Under the pieces are notes generated by a model, which did no database searches, had not been told where the DNA came from, and worked only from the letters and a program-made list of their open reading frames with translations. A program made the translations under genes and the position numbers. Shown one piece after another: positions 18,597 to 26,151 of a DNA stretch of 64,000 nt. Source of the stretch: Catonella massiliensis (GTDB taxonomy: Bacteria; Bacillota; Clostridia; Lachnospirales; Lachnospiraceae). Each line of letters opens with the position of its first letter. Positions within the stretch are counted from its first letter, which is position 1. Location of the stretch: positions 3,038,001 to 3,102,000 of the forward strand of contig NZ_JAEPRJ010000001.1 in NCBI RefSeq assembly GCF_016651435.1. The letters run 5' to 3'.

Positions 18597-19400
18597 ATGG
18601 AAAACATAATGAAACAGTACGATTTGACAGGAAAGGTGGCACTTGTTACAGGTGCTTCATACGGAATAGGCTTTGCCATAGCTAAGGGACTTGCTTCTGC
18701 AGGTGCGACCATAGTGTTTAACGACAGAAGAGAAGAACTTGTGGAAAAGGGAATTGAGGCTTACAAGGAAGAGGGAATAAAGGCCTACGGCTATGTATGC
18801 GATGTAACAGATGAGGATGCAGTGGAAGAGCTGGTAGCAAAGGTTGAAAAAGAGGTTGGAATCATCGACATTCTTGTCAACAATGCAGGTATCATCAAGC
18901 GCATACCTATGTGTGAGATGAAGGCTTCAGAGTTCAGAGAGGTAATAGACATTGACTTAAACGGACCTTTCATCATGTCAAAGGCTGTAATACCAAGCAT
19001 GATTAAAAAGGGACATGGAAAGATAATCAATATCTGCTCAATGATGAGCGAACTTGGAAGAGAGACTGTAAGTGCTTATGCAGCAGCAAAGGGTGGCCTT
19101 AAGATGCTTACCAAGAATATCGCATCTGAATTCGGCGAGCATAACATCCAGTGTAATGGAATAGGACCGGGCTACATTGCTACGCCTCAGACAGCTCCTC
19201 TTAGAGAGAAGCAGGCAGACGGCTCAAGACATCCTTTTGATTCATTTATAATTGCCAAGACTCCTGCCGCACGCTGGGGTGAGCCTGAAGATTTGGCAGG
19301 CCCTGCAGTATTTTTAGCATCTGATGCGTCAAACTTTGTAAATGGACACATCCTATATGTGGATGGAGGAATACTTGCGTACATCGGAAAGCAGCCTTAA
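18597..19400 (+). CDS. kduD: 2-dehydro-3-deoxy-D-gluconate 5-dehydrogenase
   Basis: A 267-residue short-chain dehydrogenase that reduces 2,5-diketo-3-deoxygluconate to KDG with NAD(P)H. It has the nucleotide motif TGASYGIGFAIAKGLA, NNAG in the fourth strand, and the catalytic Tyr-Lys pair in SAYAAAKGG (Y161, K165). AGGAG at 18586-18590 overlaps the kduI stop and sits 6 bases before ATG 18597, so the two genes are coupled. The product is the substrate of the KdgK encoded at 5404-6501 on the opposite strand. The SDR family is broad, but kduI adjacency makes KduD by far the best reading. Confidence 0.94.
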   Translation: MENIMKQYDLTGKVALVTGASYGIGFAIAKGLASAGATIVFNDRREELVEKGIEAYKEEGIKAYGYVCDVTDEDAVEELVAKVEKEVGIIDILVNNAGIIKRIPMCEMKASEFREVIDIDLNGPFIMSKAVIPSMIKKGHGKIINICSMMSELGRETVSAYAAAKGGLKMLTKNIASEFGEHNIQCNGIGPGYIATPQTAPLREKQADGSRHPFDSFIIAKTPAARWGEPEDLAGPAVFLASDASNFVNGHILYVDGGILAYIGKQP

Positions 19401-19457
19401 CAAAGGAATCCTGTGTAAAGATTCACTGTAAATAAAACATTCTTAATGGAGGTTGTT

Positions 19458-22400
19458 ATGAAACTTAGTGGGGTAAGAAAAAAAGTCAGTTGGATTTTAG
19501 CACTTGTTTTATGTACACAAATACTTATGCCTTCTACACCTGTAGTTGCAAAGGCTTCTTTGGCGGAGGATACAACCATGTCGGATAAAAGTAGCGCTAC
19601 AGAAAGTGAAGTAAACAGTATTGAGGTTGTAAAAGGAAGTACAGCCTTAATTAAGACTCCTGAGGGATTTAAGGAGCCAATCACCTGGACTACTATTTTC
19701 AAGGATTCAAATGGCAATCCTATTAAAAACGTAGGAAGCAAGAAAAAGAAGGATGAATTAAAGAACGGTGAAAAAGATGGGGACCGCTCTGAGGGTATAG
19801 CTAAGACAGACCATATAGCAAAGATAGAAAGCACAGATGACGGTGGACTTATAACGGCTTTTGAAAAGGGAGTGGTATATGCAAAGGCTGTTGACAGCGA
19901 GGGTAAGAGCAAAGAGTGGAAGGTAAATGTATTATATACAGCAAAAGAAAATCTTCCGGCAGTAACTTCTGAAGATTATAAGAGGCTTATAGGGAAGTGG
20001 ACTGCTCAACTGGTAGGAGAAAATCCTGATACGAATGATGCCGCTATTATGGAGACAATTAATAGTCTAAACACACAGGCTCAGGCATTGTGGGATAGTT
20101 ACAGATATAAGGGACAGTCTGCCTGCGCAGATGTTCCTTGGCCTGATGAAATCGGCAAGAAGGGTAATAAGAACATAGAGTTTGCAAGGGATGCAGTTGA
20201 ATTCAGACAGACCTTTAAGAATGTACTTTTGATGGCAAAAGCATATCGTTTGGAGCATGGTGCGCTGTATAACAACAAAGCCTTGCTTAATGACATGATA
20301 AACATACTTGATTGGCTGACAGATAACTGCTATCGTCCACAGTCTCAGACTGACAACTGGTGGACCTGGGAGATAGGTATTCCTAAGGATATAGTTCCTA
20401 CCCTCATACTTTTAGCGGATGATTTAACCAAGGAGCAGAAAGAAAAGTTCACTGAGGGAGTTAGATTCTTCCAGCCTGACCCTTATCATGGTGGCTCTAT
20501 TGGCACAGGCTCTACTCATGTACTAGGATATCGCATGCAGTATGCGGCAAATAGAGTGGATAACTCGATGACTGCACTTGGAATAGGTTTATTGCTTGAA
20601 GACAATGAGTCTGTGTATCTTGCAAGTGAAGCCTCATCCTCTGTGCTTGAATTTGTTTCAGTTGAGGATAGTACAAAACTTGCTGAAAAAGGCTACCCAA
20701 ACGGATATTATAAGGACGGTTCCTATATAGACCACTCACGTACTCCTTATGCAGGTTCTTACGGAATAGTAGTACTTGAGGGTATAGTGAATATATCAGC
20801 AATTTTAAGCAATTCTCCTTGGCAGTTCAGCTCTGACAAGGCAAATATATTGGAGAATATCTTTGTAAAAACCTATGGTATGGGTGTTTACAATGGTTTA
20901 ATGTTAGATAACTTAAGAGGCAGAGCTGTCTCAAGAGAAATGGTTACTGACAAATCAATTGGACGCCAGGTAATGACATATATTATCAAGTCACTAGACA
21001 CTGTTAGTGAAACCGGACGACAGACATTATTGAACTATCTTAAGAACTGGCTGGCTGCAGACTCTGAGTTTGTTGGAACCCTAAAAGAACTTAATGAAAT
21101 CGTTGTAAAGCAAAAGGCTCAGGAAATAATCGGAAATGCAGGTATTTCAGGAGTTGTTGAAAGAGCTCATAAGAACTATCCTCTGATGGATAGGGCAGTT
21201 CACAGAACTGACAATTGGCTCTTTGCCCTCAGTATGTATTCTGAAAGAATCTTAAATACTGAGATTATGAACGGCGAGAATCTCTATGGATGGCATCAGA
21301 GTGATGGTATGACCTATCTTTATGGCAAGGATACCAGTTACTACAATGATAATTACTGGAATACCATCAATCCTTTCCGCTTACCGGGAACTACAACTGT
21401 GTCAAAGAATATAGGAAATGGCGTAAAGGATAGCAGCGGCTTCTATCAGGACGGAGATTATACATCTAAAGAGGCCTGGGTTGGCGGAAGTGAGCTTGGT
21501 GGCTATGGTATAAACGGTATGTCACTTTCAGGAGAAAATGACTCAAAGACACCTTATGAGCCTAATCTTAGAGCGTTAAAGTCATACTTTATGTTTGGTG
21601 ATGAAATAGTATGCTTAGGTTCAGGAATAAATGATAAAGACAGCAATTTTATCACAGAAACAACTGTTGAAAATAGGAAGCTAAATGATACTGCATCAAA
21701 TCAGATTACATTGAACGGGAATAAGCTTGAACTCACACCTGTTAATGTAAATGTGGCTGAGATTGTAAAGGGTGAAGGCCTTGGAACAGGAGTGGCTTCC
21801 ATGGAAGGAAAGGCGCTTGAGAATGTTAAGTGGGTTCACCTTGAGGGCAATGTAGAGGGAGATAAGGTTGGATTCTATTTCCCTAAGGAAGCGGGAGAGT
21901 TAAAGGCAAGGATAGCAGCCAGCACAGGTAACTGGGGCAATATCAACCTTACAGCTACTGCGGATGTAGTTAAAAACTACTTTGAACTGTGGTTTGACCA
22001 TGGCAAGAATCCTCAGAATGCCGAGTATTCATATGTAATTCTTCCGGGTAGAACTGAGGAAGAGATGAAGGAATATGAGAAGAATCCTTCTGTAGAAATC
22101 CTTGCAAATACCGATGAAGTACAGGCTGTAGGCTACAAGAACAAGAGCGTAATCGGTGCAAACTTCTGGCAGGACAAGGTGGCAAGTGTAAGTGGCATAA
22201 GTTCTGATAAGAAGGCATCAATCATTGTGAAGCAAAGTGGTGATGTGGTTGAAATCGGGGTATCCGATCCTACCATGAAAAATCTTGGTACAATTGAAGT
22301 AGACATCGACAAGGAATTTGGTGAGGTTATCAGTGCAGATCCTAATGTTACTGTAGCCGCAAATAACGGAAAGGTTCATCTTGTTGTAAATACTGCAGGT

Positions 22401-23135
22401 AAAAACGGTGATACCTCTTATGCTGTGGTAAGATTAAAAACAAATAAGTCTTCTGAGACTACAGGTATTCCTGTAATCCCTGTAATTCCTGCCAAGAAAC
22501 ATTCTACACCTGAAGTTCAGGTTGCCGATGATAAGACACCTGAGGGTAAGGTGATAGATGGAAGTAGCAATAACGCTGCCAGAGAAAAGAAGAATACTGC
22601 ACTTAAAAAGATAAGGCTTAACTTTAACCTTACAAAGGCTGAGGTAAAGAAAGGTATTAAGAAACTTTCCAAGATATTGGTTAAAAAGATCACACTGAAG
22701 AAGGCTGCGAAGGAGCCGGCTGATTTGAGCCTTTCTGTAAGAGATGAGAAAAAGAAGGTGATTTACTCATGGTTTATAAGCGGAAAGGAACTTGCGGCTT
22801 CTAAGAGTAAGTTTAAGGACCTTGGCTTAGGCTTAAAGGTTATTCCATCAGCCAAGATAAAGCCTTTAAAATCATTGCTTAAAGGTAAGAATGGAACTGT
22901 GGTTTCATTCACATATAGGGGTAAATTCCCTGCTACTGCTACCATTAAGCTACACGATAAGCTCTTTAAATATCCAAGGAATACAAAGCTCTATGTATAT
23001 AAATACAATGAGAAGAAAAACAGGATAGAAAAAGCTAGCGGAAGTGAAGTAAATGCTGTGAGCAAGGGAGTGATAACTCTTAAAATATCAAAGGGTTCAG
23101 ACTACCTGATTTTACCTAATAAACTTGGTAAGTAG
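19458..23135 (+). CDS. Secreted PL8-family polysaccharide lyase (hyaluronate/chondroitin lyase)
   Basis: A 1225-residue exported lyase that cleaves GAG chains by beta-elimination. ATG 19458 is preferred over an in-frame ATG at 19446 because GGAGG lies at 19448-19452. Residues 1-31 are a signal peptide without lipobox. About 35-150 form an Ig-like region. The PL8 core carries N300-W301-W302 in NWWTWEIG, N365 in ANRVDNS, and the catalytic H426 and Y435 in DHSRTPYAGSYG, with a RGRAVSRE arginine segment after it. A Pro-rich linker (IPVIPVIPAKKH) leads to a Lys-rich C-terminal domain of about 190 residues. No LPXTG or SLH motif is seen. Hyaluronan versus chondroitin preference is undecided. It is the only exported enzyme of the locus. 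Confidence 0.92.
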   Translation: MKLSGVRKKVSWILALVLCTQILMPSTPVVAKASLAEDTTMSDKSSATESEVNSIEVVKGSTALIKTPEGFKEPITWTTIFKDSNGNPIKNVGSKKKKDELKNGEKDGDRSEGIAKTDHIAKIESTDDGGLITAFEKGVVYAKAVDSEGKSKEWKVNVLYTAKENLPAVTSEDYKRLIGKWTAQLVGENPDTNDAAIMETINSLNTQAQALWDSYRYKGQSACADVPWPDEIGKKGNKNIEFARDAVEFRQTFKNVLLMAKAYRLEHGALYNNKALLNDMINILDWLTDNCYRPQSQTDNWWTWEIGIPKDIVPTLILLADDLTKEQKEKFTEGVRFFQPDPYHGGSIGTGSTHVLGYRMQYAANRVDNSMTALGIGLLLEDNESVYLASEASSSVLEFVSVEDSTKLAEKGYPNGYYKDGSYIDHSRTPYAGSYGIVVLEGIVNISAILSNSPWQFSSDKANILENIFVKTYGMGVYNGLMLDNLRGRAVSREMVTDKSIGRQVMTYIIKSLDTVSETGRQTLLNYLKNWLAADSEFVGTLKELNEIVVKQKAQEIIGNAGISGVVERAHKNYPLMDRAVHRTDNWLFALSMYSERILNTEIMNGENLYGWHQSDGMTYLYGKDTSYYNDNYWNTINPFRLPGTTTVSKNIGNGVKDSSGFYQDGDYTSKEAWVGGSELGGYGINGMSLSGENDSKTPYEPNLRALKSYFMFGDEIVCLGSGINDKDSNFITETTVENRKLNDTASNQITLNGNKLELTPVNVNVAEIVKGEGLGTGVASMEGKALENVKWVHLEGNVEGDKVGFYFPKEAGELKARIAASTGNWGNINLTATADVVKNYFELWFDHGKNPQNAEYSYVILPGRTEEEMKEYEKNPSVEILANTDEVQAVGYKNKSVIGANFWQDKVASVSGISSDKKASIIVKQSGDVVEIGVSDPTMKNLGTIEVDIDKEFGEVISADPNVTVAANNGKVHLVVNTAGKNGDTSYAVVRLKTNKSSETTGIPVIPVIPAKKHSTPEVQVADDKTPEGKVIDGSSNNAAREKKNTALKKIRLNFNLTKAEVKKGIKKLSKILVKKITLKKAAKEPADLSLSVRDEKKKVIYSWFISGKELAASKSKFKDLGLGLKVIPSAKIKPLKSLLKGKNGTVVSFTYRGKFPATATIKLHDKLFKYPRNTKLYVYKYNEKKNRIEKASGSEVNAVSKGVITLKISKGSDYLILPNKLGK

Positions 23136-23187
23136 AAGTACTTTTATGAAGTACGTTTTACTTAAATAAATCCTGTTGTTAATAAAT

Positions 23188-23220
23188 AAAGCCGGTCCAT
23201 CTGCCAAATGGGCCGGCTTT
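23188..23220. terminator. Terminator between convergent PL8 and transglutaminase genes
   Basis: AAAGCCGGTCCAT (23188-23200) pairs with ATGGGCCGGCTTT (23208-23220) over 13 bp with one G-U pair and a 7-nt loop. The flanking A and T tracts make it usable from both strands. Confidence 0.85.
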
Positions 23221-23242
23221 ACAACGCCTATACGTAATCAAA

Positions 23243-24424
23243 TTATTTCTTTACAAAGCTATAGGTATAAATGAACTGATCAGGAGTATAATTATCAACC
23301 TTTTTTCCGTCAACCTCAGCATAAGGATAACCGAAGTCATTAAGTGGCTCACCATCCTGTGCTGGAGTTAGGGTGAGGTCTCTACCGTCAGCAAGTATGA
23401 TTCTTTCTGCATCGCAGTTGCCCCAGTAGTATTCCTGCTTCTCCTTTGTTTCCTTCTGGTCTTTAGTCCAGCCATTCTTAAGGACTGCCTTTAATACGTC
23501 TGCAGGATCTGCAGATACCCAGCCTGTACCCTTTAAGTAGAACTCTGCCCAACAATGCTGATTCTTTGTGATGTCATCAGCGTTTATACGGATACCGAAA
23601 TGCTCTCTTGCAGGGATGCCTGATGCACGGCAAAGTGCTACAAACATAGAGTTGATATCTGTACATTTTCCTGACATTGTTGTATCTAAGAGAGCGCAGA
23701 CATCGCCTTCTCCACAGCCCTTTACATCCTCGTTACGGTTCATATTGGCAATAACCCAGTCATAGATGGCTCTTGCCTTTTCAAGGTCAGTAGTCTTTCC
23801 TTCGGTAACTTCTTTAGCCTTATTCTTTACCTGGTCATTAAGAGGAAGGTTCTTAGAAGGCTCAAGATATTTCTTTATTTCAGCTGTAAGTTCTTCTTTA
23901 TCATCTTCTTTAAGTTCAGGACGAAGGACTTCATCTCTTTTTACATCAAACATAAGTTTAATTACTCTGTGATGAGGCACTATATCTTTATCCCATTCAA
24001 CATAGAGTATCTGGTTGCCGTTTGAATCTGTATTCATCTGAGCCTTTACCATACCTGCTTCATACACTACATTTTCAACTGTCTGATATTCACTGTTATG
24101 CGGAACAGGAAGCCAAACACGAACCTTCTTGCCCTTCTCGTATTTGGTCATATTAATTACGTTAGTTACCATACCTGCAACAGACTGTTTCTCGTCAGTC
24201 TTTGCAGAGCTTACAGAGCTTGTCGCTGTACTTGCTGTTGAACTGGCTGAGGTTGTGGTAGAGGCAGTAGATGCAGCGCTCTTAGTCTCACTTACTGTAC
24301 TCTTTGCAGAACTTGCAGCACTCTTTGCAGAGCTGGCAGCATTATTACTTGCCTTACTTCCACAGCCCACAGTAATACAGGCTACCATGCCTAATGCTAA
24401 CAACATTTTCAGATTCTTTTTCAT
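23243..24424 (-). CDS. Transglutaminase-like domain lipoprotein
   Basis: A 393-residue surface lipoprotein: MKKNLKMLLALG leads to the lipobox TVGC. Next comes an unusually long Ser/Ala/Thr linker (about residues 25-90), a beta domain, and a transglutaminase-like core. The triad is visible as C254 (MSGKCTDINSMF), H290 (NQHCWAEFY) and D306 (VSADPADV). Such proteins act as cysteine proteases, peptidases or cross-linkers outside the membrane; the actual reaction is unknown. ATG 24424 is chosen because GGGAGG precedes it and it gives a correct lipoprotein signal; a start 16 codons upstream does not. It converges with the PL8 gene and is not part of that operon. Confidence 0.87.
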   Translation of the reverse strand: MKKNLKMLLALGMVACITVGCGSKASNNAASSAKSAASSAKSTVSETKSAASTASTTTSASSTASTATSSVSSAKTDEKQSVAGMVTNVINMTKYEKGKKVRVWLPVPHNSEYQTVENVVYEAGMVKAQMNTDSNGNQILYVEWDKDIVPHHRVIKLMFDVKRDEVLRPELKEDDKEELTAEIKKYLEPSKNLPLNDQVKNKAKEVTEGKTTDLEKARAIYDWVIANMNRNEDVKGCGEGDVCALLDTTMSGKCTDINSMFVALCRASGIPAREHFGIRINADDITKNQHCWAEFYLKGTGWVSADPADVLKAVLKNGWTKDQKETKEKQEYYWGNCDAERIILADGRDLTLTPAQDGEPLNDFGYPYAEVDGKKVDNYTPDQFIYTYSFVKK

Positions 24425-24713
24425 TTTTTTCCTCCCGGATTTGTAATAGTTATACCTTAAAAGGATTGTCACTCATAGTTTTGCATGGTGCAATCTCCGA
24501 ATATATAACGTTTTAAGGATAACGATTGTGTGGCGTTTAGTAAAATTGTTTTTAGATATAAATGAGGGTGTTTATTGAAGAATATAATAATTGGTGTGGG
24601 TTAATCAATTGATGGTTAATTATGGTTGTAACGGAATGATTTAAAATGATAAAGGCAGAAATATATTATCAAGCAAAAACACTGCAAAAATTTCTAAAAA
24701 GTAAAATTAATAT

Positions 24714-24742
24714 TTGCAAAAAAATTATTAATGTGCTAGAAT
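24714..24742 (+). promoter_or_regulatory. Predicted sigma-A promoter of gldA
   Basis: TTGCAA (24714-24719) and TAGAAT (24737-24742) are spaced by exactly 17 bases, with a TGTGC extended element before the minus-10. Transcription would start near 24749, just before the Rex-like palindrome. Confidence 0.65.
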
Positions 24743-24757
24743 AACCTCCAGATATAA

Positions 24758-24775
24758 ATGTTAAATATTTAACAT
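24758..24775. promoter_or_regulatory. Rex-like operator upstream of gldA
   Basis: ATGTTAAATATTTAACAT is a perfect 18-bp palindrome and fits the clostridial Rex core TGTTAA-N4-TTAACA. It lies a few bases after the predicted start of transcription. A second near-palindrome, ATACTTTACTAAAGTAT, follows at 24774-24790, and a TGTTAAC half-site comes next at 24793. Rex is the NADH/NAD redox sensor of Firmicutes, which makes sense before an NAD-linked dehydrogenase. Confidence 0.6.
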
Positions 24776-24823
24776 ACTTTACTAAAGTATTATGTTAACA
24801 ATTAAATTAAATGGAGGTTTGTT

Positions 24824-25918
24824 ATGGAACGTTTAAGAATGATGCGTGCACCACTCAAGTATGTACAGGGAAAAGGAGCCCTTCTTCACTTTCACAAAGA
24901 AATGGAATACATGGGCAAGAGATGGTTATTTGTCTGTTCCAACAGCGGTTACAAATGCTGCCACGATGAGTTAGAAAAGAGCTTTGAGGGTAAGGATGAT
25001 TACCGCAGATATGAGGTATTCGGAGGAATATCCAGTATCAGCGAGATAAAGAAGATGCAGGATATAATTGTGGCTGATAAAATAGATGTAGTAGTTGCAG
25101 TAGGTGGTGGCTCAGCAGTTGATGCAGCCAAGGCAGCAGCTTACTATGAGAATAAGAGAATAGTTATTATCCCGACAGTTGCCGCTACAGATGCACCTTG
25201 TACCGGACTTTCAGTTATTTATAATGATGATGGAAGCTTTAATAAATACCTTTTCTATCCACAGAATCCTGATGCGGTTTTAGTGGACAGTGACGTAATA
25301 GCAAAGGCTCCTGTTAAGTTTTTGATTGCAGGAATGGGAGATGCTTTGGGTACCTACTTCGAGGGAAGAGCTTCACTTCGTACTGAGTCTCCTAGCCTTG
25401 AGGGTGGCGGTATCACAAGGGCTGGTATGGCTATTGCAAAGACCTGCTATGAGACTTTAAGAACTCATGGAAAGGCAGCAGTTGTTGCCTGTGAGAATAA
25501 TGTTGTTACCCCTGCTCTTGATGCTGTTATAGAGGCAGCTGTTTATCTATCAGGCGTAGGTGCTGATAATGTAAACTGTGCAGCGCCACATTCATTCTAC
25601 AATGGTCTTACATCTTTGGGTGGACATGATGCCTACCATGGTAACTGCGTAGCATTTGGTACCCTAGTGCAGCTTACTCTTGAGGGAGCTGACAAAGCAG
25701 AGTTTGAGGATATTCAGGACTTCTGCCTTGAGGTAGGACTTCCTATCACACTTTCAGAACTTGGTGATTTCACAGATGAAGAGATTCATACTATGTCTAA
25801 AAATGCCTGTGTAGAAGGTGAAACCATTCATAACCTTGCAGGAGATGTAACACCTGAAGAACTCTACTGCGCTATCATTGCAACAGATGCTTTAGGAAAA
25901 AAGAGACTTGGAAAGTAA
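24824..25918 (+). CDS. gldA: Glycerol dehydrogenase (iron-type alcohol dehydrogenase superfamily)
   Basis: A 364-residue NAD-dependent dehydrogenase that interconverts glycerol and dihydroxyacetone, or related polyols. The nucleotide-binding motif is VAVGGGSAVDAAKAAAYY. The metal ligands are D173 (GMGDALGTYFE), H256 (APHSFYNG) and H272 (DAYHGNC), which match the GldA pattern. The GGAGG site before ATG 24824 is strong. A promoter and Rex-like operator lie upstream and a terminator downstream, so this is a single-gene unit tied to redox state. The related glycerol-1-phosphate dehydrogenases are less likely given the TDAPCTGLSV phosphate-free pocket. Confidence 0.9.
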   Translation: MERLRMMRAPLKYVQGKGALLHFHKEMEYMGKRWLFVCSNSGYKCCHDELEKSFEGKDDYRRYEVFGGISSISEIKKMQDIIVADKIDVVVAVGGGSAVDAAKAAAYYENKRIVIIPTVAATDAPCTGLSVIYNDDGSFNKYLFYPQNPDAVLVDSDVIAKAPVKFLIAGMGDALGTYFEGRASLRTESPSLEGGGITRAGMAIAKTCYETLRTHGKAAVVACENNVVTPALDAVIEAAVYLSGVGADNVNCAAPHSFYNGLTSLGGHDAYHGNCVAFGTLVQLTLEGADKAEFEDIQDFCLEVGLPITLSELGDFTDEEIHTMSKNACVEGETIHNLAGDVTPEELYCAIIATDALGKKRLGK

Positions 25919-25931
25919 TTAGGTATATTGT

Positions 25932-25990
25932 AAGCACGGCTTTATGGCATTTACAGTTAGTGTATCCATAAAGGCGTGCTTTATTTTTTT
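25932..25990 (+). terminator. Terminator of gldA
   Basis: AAGCACGGCTTTATGG (25932-25947) pairs with CCATAAAGGCGTGCTT (25966-25981) with one central mismatch, followed by TTATTTTTTT. Confidence 0.88.
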
Positions 25991-26053
25991 ATGTAGATAA
26001 GCGAAGATACAGCTGTTAGCTTAAAGATTTAGATAAATGAGCTAATATTTTTA

Positions 26054-26082
26054 TTGATTATTCCCCCAAAGAGGTATATACT
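26054..26082 (+). promoter_or_regulatory. Predicted promoter of the MgtA-type ATPase gene
   Basis: TTGATT (26054-26059) and TATACT (26077-26082) are separated by 17 bases. Transcription near 26089 would leave only 6 bases before the ATG at 26095, which supports the downstream start at 26152. Confidence 0.5.
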
Positions 26083-26151
26083 CCAAAGGTAGAAATGAAT
26101 AACAAAACAGATAGTTTTGATACTACCTGCCAAAGGAAAGGGATTCAAACT

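Noticed and set aside
24129..24446. Plus-strand frame opposite the transglutaminase lipoprotein
   Set aside because: It mirrors the Ser/Ala-rich linker and signal peptide; the leucine/alanine-rich product is an artefact of that low complexity.
24758..24800. CcpA cre or CRP/FNR site as explanation of the gldA palindromes
   Set aside because: The half-sites are TGTTAA rather than TGNAANC-type or TTGAT, so Rex fits better.
25990..26151. M-box magnesium riboswitch before mgtA
   Set aside because: The leader after the predicted promoter is only about 60 bases and shows none of the long paired structure that an M-box needs.
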